Part shown: one piece after another, positions 6,740 through 12,911 of the stretch
How positions within the stretch are numbered: position 1 is the first letter of the stretch
Layout of the letters: each line of letters opens with the position of its first letter
From: Planctomycetaceae bacterium
GTDB lineage: Bacteria; Planctomycetota; Planctomycetia; Pirellulales; UBA1268
Length of the DNA stretch: 14,784 nucleotides
Reading direction: 5' to 3'
Assembly (NCBI GenBank): GCA_005789975.1
Contig: SXWC01000066.1
Coordinates: 1 to 14,784, forward strand
Notes under the pieces: generated by a model
Told to the model about the DNA's origin: nothing
Databases searched by the model: none
Seen by the model: only the letters and a program-made list of their open reading frames with translations
Program-made: the position numbers and the translations under genes

Positions 6740-7744
6740 GTGATCGCTCCCGCCAAAAAGGCCTCGAAACTCCTGGCCCGCCACAGAAAATCCCCGTCTC
6801 CCGGCCGGATGATGCTGGCCGATGACACCGCGGCCCGCGAACGTGCGGTCCGTGTCGCCCGCCGCGAGGCGTTCTTTGCCCGCGAGATCGATTACATCCC
6901 CTGCCGTGGCTTCCTCAAGGCCGACGCCGAGAAGCTGGCGACCGTCCCTCCGACCGACGCGGAGGTGCCGCTCGAGAAGCGGGGCGGCCCGTCCTCCGAC
7001 TCCAAGGGCCTGACCCCCTACCTCGCCAGCCTGTATCAAACCCGGCTGCTCTCCAAGGATGAGGAGCAGTTCTACTTCCGGCGGATGAACTGGCTGAAGT
7101 TCCGTGCCGCCACGACCCGTGCGCGGCTCGACAAGAAGCGGGCGACGATCCGACAGATCGATCAGGTCGAGGGTTGGCTCACCGAGGCCGAGACCGTGAA
7201 GGCGATCCTGATCACGTCCAACCTGAGACTCGTCGTTTCGATCGCCAAGAAGTTCGTGGACGCATCCTGGACGTTCGACGAACTGGTGAGCGAAGGCAAC
7301 GTGGCCCTGATGCGTTCGGTCGAGAAGTTCAACTTCTTTCTCGGCAACCGGTTCAGCACCTATGCGACCTACGCCATCCAACGGCATTTCTTCCGACTCT
7401 CCCATCGGGGCCGGCAGTTCCGCAAGCGGTTCGTCAACGATGATGAGTCGCTCCGTGATCGTGCCGACACCGAACCGACGACGGACTACTGCTCCAGCGG
7501 CCAAATCGCCCTGCTCAAGGGGCTGTTCACGCAGTTTCTCGGTGAGCTCGAGCCCCGCGAACGGCAGATCATGGTCGCCCGCTTCGGCTTTGACGGCCGT
7601 CCGCCGCGGACCTTCCGCGAGCTGGGCAGCCAGATGGGAGTGTGCAAGGAGCGAATCCGGCAGATTCAGGGCCGGGCCATGGACAAGCTGCGGATGATGG
7701 CGGCCGAGGCCCGCCTCGAGCAGACCGTAGGCGACTGGCTCTGA
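6740..7744 (+). CDS. Divergent sigma-70 family RNA polymerase sigma factor (lacks region 3)
   Basis: A 334-residue sigma factor related to RpoD/SigA. A basic N-terminal stretch replaces region 1.1. Region 1.2 (GLTPYLASLYQTRLLSKDEE, about 90-110) is followed by region 2 (NLRLVVSIAKKF, FDELVSEGNVALMRSVEKF, FSTYATYAIQRHFFR, about 160-220) and region 4 (LEPRERQIMVARFGFDG, FRELGSQMGVCKERIRQI, about 270-312). The -10 recognition part reads YAIQR where housekeeping factors have WWIRQ, and only about 30 residues link regions 2 and 4, so region 3 is absent. It should direct RNA polymerase to a subset of promoters and is not likely to be the housekeeping factor. No anti-sigma partner is visible. Start chosen at GTG 6740 on its GAGG site; GTG 6728 is possible. 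An SDR gene follows after 2 bases. Confidence 0.85.
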   Translation: MIAPAKKASKLLARHRKSPSPGRMMLADDTAARERAVRVARREAFFAREIDYIPCRGFLKADAEKLATVPPTDAEVPLEKRGGPSSDSKGLTPYLASLYQTRLLSKDEEQFYFRRMNWLKFRAATTRARLDKKRATIRQIDQVEGWLTEAETVKAILITSNLRLVVSIAKKFVDASWTFDELVSEGNVALMRSVEKFNFFLGNRFSTYATYAIQRHFFRLSHRGRQFRKRFVNDDESLRDRADTEPTTDYCSSGQIALLKGLFTQFLGELEPRERQIMVARFGFDGRPPRTFRELGSQMGVCKERIRQIQGRAMDKLRMMAAEARLEQTVGDWL

Positions 7745-7746
7745 CC

Positions 7747-8478
7747 ATGCCGCAACGCATCCTCCTCATCGGCGGCTCCGGCGGAATAGGCACCGCCTTG
7801 GCCACGCTTCTCGTGGCCGGGGGCGACCGGGTGTTCCTCGCCGCACGCTCCGCCGAGCGGCTTGCACCGCTCGCCGCCACGCTCGACATGCCGTTCGCCA
7901 CGGTCGATGCCTGCGATCCGGATGCGATCGATGCGTGCGCCGATCAGGCCGCCACGTCCCTCGGGGGGCTCGATGGCGTCGTCAACTGCGCCGGGTCGCT
8001 GCTGCTCAAGCCGGCGCATCTCACGACGACCGCCGAATGGCAGGCGACGCTGGCGGCCAATCTCTCGTCGGCCTTTGGCTGCGTTCGCGCGGCGGGACGG
8101 CTCCTGAAGGCCCAGGGGGGTTCGGTGGTGCTCGTGTCGAGCGCCGCGGCGCGGGTGGGAATCGCCAATCATGAGGCGATCGCGGCCGCCAAGGCGGGCG
8201 TCATCGGATTGGTGCTCTCGGCGGCCGCGACGTACGCGCGGCAGGGCGTTCGTTTCAACGCGGTCGCCCCGGGGCTCGTGCGGACGCCGCTGACGAGGGG
8301 GCTCGTCGCCAGCGAGCAGGCTGAAAAAGCGTCGCTCGGCATGCACCCGCTCGGCCGCCTCGGTGAGCCCGGGGACGTGGCCCGGGCAATCGCCTTCCTG
8401 CTCGATCCCGCCCAGAGCTGGATCACCGGGCAGGTGCTTGGCGTGGACGGAGGCCTGGCCGATCTCAAGGCCCGGTAG
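7747..8478 (+). CDS. SDR-family NAD(P)-binding protein without the catalytic tyrosine
   Basis: A 243-residue short-chain dehydrogenase/reductase fold protein. It shows the glycine-rich cofactor loop GGSGGIG (9-15), NCAG (80-83), the structural asparagine region (AANLSSAF), serines 131-132, NAVAPGLVRTPL (171-182) and the C-terminal WITGQVLGVDGG (225-236). The classical YxxxK is changed: Lys149 is present within HEAIAAAKAGV, but the position four residues earlier is Ile145 instead of Tyr. Oxidoreductase activity by the usual proton relay is therefore doubtful. I recall related SDRs with the same HEAIAAAK segment, so this may be a conserved subgroup and not a decayed gene. The reading frame is intact. 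The ATG lies 2 bases after the sigma factor stop codon, implying a shared transcript; the functional link is unknown. Confidence 0.85.
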   Translation: MPQRILLIGGSGGIGTALATLLVAGGDRVFLAARSAERLAPLAATLDMPFATVDACDPDAIDACADQAATSLGGLDGVVNCAGSLLLKPAHLTTTAEWQATLAANLSSAFGCVRAAGRLLKAQGGSVVLVSSAAARVGIANHEAIAAAKAGVIGLVLSAAATYARQGVRFNAVAPGLVRTPLTRGLVASEQAEKASLGMHPLGRLGEPGDVARAIAFLLDPAQSWITGQVLGVDGGLADLKAR

Positions 8479-8492
8479 CAGACCGCGGCACC

Positions 8493-8510
8493 CGTCTGCC
8501 CGAGCAGATG
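8493..8510. terminator. Possible terminator hairpin after the SDR gene
   Basis: CGTCTGC and GCAGATG form a 7-base stem with one G-U pair around a CCGA loop, 14 bases after the stop codon. No T-run follows, so it would be a weak or factor-assisted terminator. Confidence 0.3.
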
Positions 8511-8615
8511 CGGGGATCGCCGGCCGTGGAAGTCCCGGCGTTTCCACAGGTCCTGTCAGTGGACGGCGCTGCATCCCCTCGCCGGGCCGGCACGACGGGC
8601 GGCACTCGGTGTTTT

Positions 8616-8648
8616 CGCCGCCGAACCCCGGCTTGCGGGCCGGCGGCG
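8616..8648. repeat. 8-base perfect inverted repeat upstream of lpxD
   Basis: CGCCGCCG (8616-8623) and CGGCGGCG (8641-8648) are perfect complements around a 17-base centre. The structure overlaps the candidate -35 of the lpxD promoter. It could be an operator, or the end of the upstream transcript. Confidence 0.45.
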
Positions 8649-8661
8649 TCTTCCCTACCCT
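8633..8661 (+). promoter_or_regulatory. Candidate promoter for lpxD-lpxI
   Basis: TTGCGG (8633-8638), 17 bases, then TACCCT (8656-8661). Transcription would begin near 8668, about 42 bases before the lpxD ATG. The -10 is a weak match to TATAAT but resembles other candidate -10 boxes in this window. Confidence 0.4.
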
Positions 8662-8709
8662 CCCTCCCCCGCCCCCGTCTGCGGCGGCAGCCCAAAGGGA
8701 GGACCGTCG

Positions 8710-9765
8710 ATGCCCATCACGCTCGGAAATCTCGCCACCAGCATCGGCGGAACGCTTTCAGGCGGCGACCCTTCGCTCGCGATCGTCTCGGCCGCGACCC
8801 TCGAAACGGCGACCCCGCACGACATCACACTCGTCGATTCGCCCGAGAAGCTGCACCTCCTCACCAGGAGCCGTGCCGGCGCCGCGATCGTTCCCGCCGG
8901 TTCGGGGCCGCTCGACCGTCCCGCCATCGAGGTTGACGACGTGCATGCCTCCTTCGCGGCGGCAATCCTGCTCTTCCGTCCGGCGCGACCGAAAGCCCGC
9001 ACGGGCATCAGCCCGCAGGCCGCGGTCGATCCCACGGCGCGGTTGAATGGCAGTGTGGATGTCCATCCCTTCGCGACGATCGGCGCCGATGTCGAGATCG
9101 GACCCGGAACGACGATCCACTCGGGCGCCCGCATCATGGCAGGCTGTCGGATCGGTGCCGACACGATCGTCTTCCCCAATGCGGTGCTCTACGAAAATAC
9201 GATCGTGGGCGACCGCTGCCTGATCCACGCAGCCGCCGTCCTCGGCGGCTACGGCTTCGGTTACAAGGCGGGTGACGGCGGCTACACGCTCTCCGCCCAA
9301 CTCGGCTGGGTCGAGCTGGCCGACGACGTCGAAATCGGCGCGGGCACCACGATCGACCGCGGCACCTACGGCCCCACGGTCGTCGGCACGGGCACCAAAA
9401 TCGACAACCTCGTGATGATCGCCCACAACTGCCGGCTGGGTCGGCACAACATGATCTGTTCGCAGGTCGGCGTGGCGGGCAGCACCTCCACCGGCGACTG
9501 GGTGGTCATGGCCGGGCAGGTTGGGGTCCGCGACCACGTGCACATCGGCGACAAGGCTGTGCTCGGCGCCCGCTCGGGCGTCTCGAACGACATCGAGGCT
9601 GGAAAAATCGTGCTCGGCGAGCCTGCCATCGACCTCCGCGACCGGAAGCTCCAGCTCGCGGCCCTGAGCAAGCTCCCCGACATGCGCCGCGATCTCAAGC
9701 AGCTCACCGCCCGCGTGGCCGGGCTCGAGGGGGCCGCTGCCCGCCCGGCGGCCGACGCCGCCTGA
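8710..9765 (+). CDS. lpxD: UDP-3-O-(3-hydroxyacyl)glucosamine N-acyltransferase
   Basis: A 351-residue LpxD, the third enzyme of lipid A synthesis, which adds a 3-hydroxyacyl chain from acyl-ACP to the 2-amino group of UDP-3-O-acyl-glucosamine in the cytoplasm. An N-terminal uridine-binding domain (about 1-95) leads into a left-handed beta-helix of hexapeptide repeats (about 100-290; for example IGADVEIGPGTTIHSGARI) and a C-terminal helical tail (KLPDMRRDLKQL) used for trimer packing and ACP contact. KIDNLVMIAHN contains His239, the same number as the catalytic His239 of E. coli LpxD. GGYGFGY and GTTIDRGTYG are further family motifs. GGGAGGA six bases before the ATG is a strong ribosome binding site. 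It is followed after 18 bases by lpxI; the fabZ and lpxA genes often found nearby are not between them. Confidence 0.96.
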   Translation: MPITLGNLATSIGGTLSGGDPSLAIVSAATLETATPHDITLVDSPEKLHLLTRSRAGAAIVPAGSGPLDRPAIEVDDVHASFAAAILLFRPARPKARTGISPQAAVDPTARLNGSVDVHPFATIGADVEIGPGTTIHSGARIMAGCRIGADTIVFPNAVLYENTIVGDRCLIHAAAVLGGYGFGYKAGDGGYTLSAQLGWVELADDVEIGAGTTIDRGTYGPTVVGTGTKIDNLVMIAHNCRLGRHNMICSQVGVAGSTSTGDWVVMAGQVGVRDHVHIGDKAVLGARSGVSNDIEAGKIVLGEPAIDLRDRKLQLAALSKLPDMRRDLKQLTARVAGLEGAAARPAADAA

Positions 9766-9783
9766 CGCCGGACGCCAGCCACC

Positions 9784-10713
9784 ATGACGAAGTCGAGCGA
9801 TTCCCAGTTCGCATCCGCCGCACTCGAAGGCGAGACGATCGGCATCCTGGCCGGCTGGGGCCGCTTTCCCCTGGCGGTCGCCGAAGCCGTCCGGCGGCAC
9901 GGGGGTCGGACGGCGATCCTCGCCATTCGCGACCACGCCGACTGCGCGCTCGAGCCACTCGCCGATGTCCACGGTCACGTCGGCGTCGCTGAAATCGGTC
10001 GGGCCGTCGATTTTTTCCACCGCCATGGGGTGCGGCGGGCCACGATGGCCGGCAAAATCCACAAGACGAAGATCTTCGGCAAGCGGGCCTGGCTCCGTCA
10101 CCTTCCCGACTGGACCGGGCTTACGACCTTCTGGCCCCACTTCGTGAGCCGGCGCCGCGACAACCGCGACGATTCGCTCCTGGGGGCGATCACCGCCGCG
10201 TTCGACGCCGCCGGCGTGATGATCTGCCCGGCCACCGACTTCGCCCCCGAACTGCTCGCCACGGTCGGAATCCTCGCGGGCTCGAGACTCACGTCACGAC
10301 AGCAGGCCGACGTCGCCTTCGGCTGGCGGCTGGCGAAGGAACTCGGCCGACTCGACATCGGACAGACGGCCGTCGTCAGAAACCGCGCGCCTTTGGCACT
10401 CGAGGCGATTGAAGGCACCGACGAATGCATCCGCCGCGCGGGACGGCTGTGCCCGTCGGGCGGGATGACCGTGGTCAAGGTGGCGAAGCCCCTCCAGGAT
10501 CTGCGGTTCGACATGCCGACCATCGGCGTGGGCACGCTCGATTCGCTCGCCGCGGCCGGGGCGAACGTGCTGGCGATCGAGGCGGGCAGGACGATCCTCG
10601 TGGACGCCGCGGCCGTGCTCGCGACCGCCTCCCGAAAGGGCATCACGCTGGTGAGCTGCCACGATGTGGATGGCCTGCCGGCGTTCGACGACGATGGGGC
10701 CAAGGCCGCCTGA
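9784..10713 (+). CDS. lpxI: UDP-2,3-diacylglucosamine pyrophosphatase, LpxI type
   Basis: A 309-residue LpxI (DUF1009) protein. It hydrolyses UDP-2,3-diacylglucosamine to lipid X (2,3-diacylglucosamine 1-phosphate) and UMP, the fourth lipid A step, replacing the unrelated LpxH. The N-terminal domain starts with IGILAGWGRFPLAVAE (19-34) after a short extra leader of about 17 residues. The C-terminal catalytic domain has ALEAIEGTDECIRRAG (205-220) and VVKVAKPLQDLRFDMPTIG (230-248), which includes the acidic residues conserved in the family. The spacing to lpxD is 18 bases, so the two are presumably co-transcribed. There is no strong Shine-Dalgarno before the ATG, consistent with coupling to lpxD translation. 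lpxB, often next in such clusters, is not present. Confidence 0.94.
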   Translation: MTKSSDSQFASAALEGETIGILAGWGRFPLAVAEAVRRHGGRTAILAIRDHADCALEPLADVHGHVGVAEIGRAVDFFHRHGVRRATMAGKIHKTKIFGKRAWLRHLPDWTGLTTFWPHFVSRRRDNRDDSLLGAITAAFDAAGVMICPATDFAPELLATVGILAGSRLTSRQQADVAFGWRLAKELGRLDIGQTAVVRNRAPLALEAIEGTDECIRRAGRLCPSGGMTVVKVAKPLQDLRFDMPTIGVGTLDSLAAAGANVLAIEAGRTILVDAAAVLATASRKGITLVSCHDVDGLPAFDDDGAKAA

Positions 10714-10739
10714 AACGGACGACGCGGCGGGCGTATACT
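10710..10739 (+). promoter_or_regulatory. Candidate promoter giving a near-leaderless methyltransferase mRNA
   Basis: TATACT (10734-10739) differs from the -10 consensus at one base. A partial -35, CTGAAA (10710-10715), stands 18 bases upstream and overlaps the lpxI stop codon. The start of transcription would fall near 10746, four bases before the ATG at 10750, and there is no Shine-Dalgarno, so the message may be leaderless. Confidence 0.5.
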
Positions 10740-10749
10740 CTCCGCACCC

Positions 10750-11487
10750 ATGGCCATGCTGTCTCGACTCCGCTGGTGCCTCCCGCTTCTGCTTCTCGGC
10801 ATGCAGGGCGAGACGCTGTCGGTGGAGCCGCTCCGGATCGACGCGGCGATCGATCGCGCGGCAGTCATCCCTCCCGCGGCGACCCACCACCGCGGCCGCG
10901 AAATCGCGCAGACGATGCACTACACGGGCGCACCGTGGCTCGTCCGTGAGAGCCGGCAGCGGGAGGAGGACTGCCGGATGCTGCTGGAGGCGCTCGACGT
11001 CAAACCTGGCCAGACGATCTGCGACATGGGCTGCGGCAACGGCTTCTACACCCTCGCGCTCGCCCGTCTGGTGGGCCCCGAGGGCACCGTCTACGCCGTC
11101 GATATCCAGCCGGAGATGCTGCGGATGCTCGCGGCAAACGCCGCCAATGAGGGGCTCACGAACATCAAGCCGGTGCTCGGCACGGTCATCGATCCGCGGC
11201 TGCCCGCAGGAAAGATCGACCTCTGCCTCTGTGTCGATGTGTATCACGAGTTTTCCCATCCGGAGACGATGCTCGCGCGGATCCGGGAATCCCTTGCCCC
11301 CTCCGGCCGGCTGGCCCTCGTCGAGTTTCGTGGGGAGGACGCCGCTGTGCCGATCAAGCCGCTGCACAAAATGACCAAGGCCGGAATTCGGGCCGAACTG
11401 GAACCTGCCGGATTCAGGGTGTTGGCCGAGTTTGATCGGCTGCCGTGGCAGCATCTGGTCTTTCTGAAGGCGGCAACAACCCGGTAA
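10750..11487 (+). CDS. Class I SAM-dependent methyltransferase with an N-terminal signal peptide
   Basis: A 245-residue protein. The first 20-28 residues (MAMLSRLRWCLPLLLLGMQG) look like a signal peptide or membrane anchor. A class I methyltransferase domain follows: motif I ICDMGCGNGFYTLALA (90-105), the ribose-binding acidic residue Asp118 in YAVDIQPE, LCVDVYHEFSHPE (160-172) and SGRLALVEFRGED. The segment HYTGAPWLVRES before the domain seems characteristic of this subfamily. The substrate is unknown. Export would be odd because S-adenosylmethionine is cytoplasmic; membrane anchoring facing the cytoplasm, or a start at a later codon, are alternatives, although the adjacent promoter supports ATG 10750 (or ATG 10756). 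It lies 36 bases after lpxI, but the promoter suggests separate control. Confidence 0.82.
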   Translation: MAMLSRLRWCLPLLLLGMQGETLSVEPLRIDAAIDRAAVIPPAATHHRGREIAQTMHYTGAPWLVRESRQREEDCRMLLEALDVKPGQTICDMGCGNGFYTLALARLVGPEGTVYAVDIQPEMLRMLAANAANEGLTNIKPVLGTVIDPRLPAGKIDLCLCVDVYHEFSHPETMLARIRESLAPSGRLALVEFRGEDAAVPIKPLHKMTKAGIRAELEPAGFRVLAEFDRLPWQHLVFLKAATTR

Positions 11488-11494
11488 CCCGTTA
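11479..11494. repeat. Two 8-base units related to the ACCCGTTG repeat
   Basis: ACCCGGTA (11479-11486) and ACCCGTTA (11487-11494) sit end to end across the methyltransferase stop codon. They resemble the ACCCGNNG units 150 bases downstream, suggesting that this 8-base element brackets the intergenic gap. Confidence 0.45.
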
Positions 11495-11499
11495 ATCTG

Positions 11500-11521
11500 G
11501 GCAAAACCGCGGCAAAACCGC
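11500..11521. repeat. 11-base tandem repeat
   Basis: GGCAAAACCGC is present twice in direct tandem (11500-11510, 11511-11521), with a degenerate third unit CGCAAAAAGGC merging into the following hairpin. Confidence 0.6.
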
Positions 11522-11553
11522 CGCAAAAAGGCCGTATTATCGGCTTTTTCGGC
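11520..11553. terminator. Intrinsic-type terminator after the methyltransferase gene
   Basis: GCCG (11520-11523), AAAAA and GCCG (11531-11534) pair with CGGC (11541-11544), TTTTT (11545-11549) and CGGC (11550-11553) around a TATTAT loop. The long stem has two single-base bulges on its 5' side. The T-run lies in the 3' arm. It is 33 bases past the stop codon and is the most convincing terminator in the window; the matching A-run could serve the other strand. Confidence 0.55.
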
Positions 11554-11591
11554 AGGTCCGTCCGGCGGGGGGTTTTTGGGCGGCCGCCGTG

Positions 11592-11620
11592 TTGCAATCG
11601 GGTTGTGTCACAGCGATACT
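11592..11620 (+). promoter_or_regulatory. Candidate sigma-70 promoter for the sigma-54 activator gene
   Basis: TTGCAA (11592-11597), 17 bases, then GATACT (11615-11620), each matching consensus at four of six positions. Transcription would begin near 11627, so the 8-base repeat at 11637-11677 would be inside the roughly 80-base leader. Confidence 0.45.
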
Positions 11621-11636
11621 GGAACCCGAGTGGTGC

Positions 11637-11677
11637 GACCCGGCGACCCGTTGACCCGTTGACCCGTTGACCCGGGG
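11637..11677. repeat. 8-base tandem repeat (unit ACCCGTTG), five units
   Basis: Five successive ACCCGNNG units run from 11638 to 11677: the first ends GGCG, the middle three are exact ACCCGTTG, and the last ends GGGG. A single ACCCG also occurs at about 11624. They lie between a candidate promoter and the sigma-54 activator start and contain no coding sequence. Confidence 0.8.
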
Positions 11678-11709
11678 GGCCGAGCGGCCCTCAACTTGCA
11701 GAACGCAGC

Positions 11710-12774
11710 ATGGCTCTTCGACCAACCAGTTTCGCCGCGTCCGACTCCGCAGTCCGCGATCCGCGCGGCGGTTCGCTCGATCCTGCCGTGACGGTCGAGA
11801 TGCCCGGCGGAGCCGGTGGCTCCCGGCTCAACAGTCCGATGGGCGGCAGCAACTGGGTGCTCGGATCGAGCGCCGCGATGCGCCGCATCGCGAAGTCGAT
11901 CGAACGGGCGGCTGAAGTGGAATGCACCGTGCTCGTCTCCGGCGAAACCGGCACTGGCAAGGAACTCTGGGCGCGTCTGCTCCATCGCAGCGGTCCCCGC
12001 CGCAACAAGGCCTTCATCCCCGTCAACTGCGCCGCCCTCACGCCCTCGCTCGCGGAGAGCCAACTCTTCGGTCACGAGAAGGGTGCGTTCACCGGTGCCA
12101 ACGGCCGTTCGCTCGGCATCTTCCGCGGCGCGGCTGGCGGCGTGGTGTTTCTCGACGAGATCGGCGAGATGCCGCCGGAACTGCAGCCCAAACTCCTGCG
12201 GGTTCTGCAGCAGCGCGAGGTGCTCCCCGTGGGTGCCACCGAACCGGTTCCGATCGACGTGCAGATCGTCGCCGCAACCAATCGTGATCTCGAGAAGGAA
12301 GTGGAGAAGGGCGACTTCCGCGAAGACCTCTCCTACCGTCTCAACATGATCGAGCTCCGTGTGCCTCCTCTGCGGGAGCGTGTTGAGGACATTCCGAGCT
12401 ACATCGAGTTTTTCTCGAAGCGGTTCGCTGAACGCTACCGTCTCCCCGTCTGGACACCGTCGCCCGAGGCGCTGGCCGAGTTCTGCGGGTTCTCGTGGCC
12501 GGGCAACGTTCGTCAACTGGAACACACCATCGAGCAGTCGTATGTGCTGCAGATGGAGCCGAAGGTTCCCTCGAAGGGTGGCAGCCGGTCCGCGGAAGCC
12601 GCTTCCGGACGCCTGCCGTGCCTCGATCTCGTCAAGCTCCGCGAGCAGGCCATCCGCGAGGCCCTGCAGTTGACCCGTGGCCACAAGGCCCAAGCCGCAA
12701 AACTTCTGGGCGTGCATGCCAACACCATGACCCGCCTGCTGAAGGAAATCGAAGGCGACGGGGCCGACGCCTGA
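11710..12774 (+). CDS. Sigma-54-dependent transcriptional activator without an N-terminal sensor domain
   Basis: A 354-residue bacterial enhancer-binding protein. A low-complexity N-terminus (1-45) leads into the AAA+ domain: Walker A GETGTGKE (78-85), the sigma-54 contact loop GAFTGA (125-130), Walker B GGVVFLDE (143-150), sensor ATN (189-191) and the arginine finger region FREDLSYRLN (203-212). WPGNVRQLEHTIEQS follows, and the C-terminus is a Fis-type helix-turn-helix (AIREALQLTRGHKAQAAKLLGVHANTM). All ATPase and sigma-54 residues are present, so it should open promoters with RpoN. It has no receiver, GAF or PAS domain, so control must come from its own level or a partner protein. The ATG at 11710 has only a weak ribosome binding site, and the N-terminal 45 residues may be partly untranslated. 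The target genes cannot be told. Confidence 0.93.
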   Translation: MALRPTSFAASDSAVRDPRGGSLDPAVTVEMPGGAGGSRLNSPMGGSNWVLGSSAAMRRIAKSIERAAEVECTVLVSGETGTGKELWARLLHRSGPRRNKAFIPVNCAALTPSLAESQLFGHEKGAFTGANGRSLGIFRGAAGGVVFLDEIGEMPPELQPKLLRVLQQREVLPVGATEPVPIDVQIVAATNRDLEKEVEKGDFREDLSYRLNMIELRVPPLRERVEDIPSYIEFFSKRFAERYRLPVWTPSPEALAEFCGFSWPGNVRQLEHTIEQSYVLQMEPKVPSKGGSRSAEAASGRLPCLDLVKLREQAIREALQLTRGHKAQAAKLLGVHANTMTRLLKEIEGDGADA

Positions 12775-12868
12775 TCCGTCGGCCGGCGAAGACATCCGCT
12801 CCGCGATTGAACCCGGGCGGCGCCAAGCGGACGCAGGACTTTCCCTGCGGGCAACGACGAACCGACCC

Positions 12869-12911
12869 GGTTCCTCGAGCGTTCTTTTTCAGGGAACCCG
12901 GCAGGTTCCTT
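12869..12911. terminator. Overlapping hairpins between convergent genes
   Basis: AGGGAACC (12891-12898) and GGTTCCTT (12904-12911) form an 8-base stem (one G-U pair) with a CGGCA loop, covering the stop codon of the minus-strand gene. A further GGTTCC at 12869-12874 can pair with the same GGAACC, with TTTTT (12885-12889) in the loop, so two structures compete. Neither has a T-run in the canonical place, though the position suits transcription termination for both convergent genes. Confidence 0.4.

Noticed and set aside
8758..10140. Minus-strand open frame of 460 codons opposite lpxD and lpxI
   Set aside because: Shadow of hexapeptide-repeat coding; composition and lack of family signal rule it out.
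11637..11677. CRISPR array
   Set aside because: Units are 8 bases with no spacers and no cas genes nearby; it is a simple tandem repeat.
10294..12795. Minus-strand open frames (about 395-410 codons) opposite lpxI, the methyltransferase and the sigma-54 activator
   Set aside because: Antisense shadows crossing the terminator and repeat region; the plus-strand genes have intact catalytic motifs.
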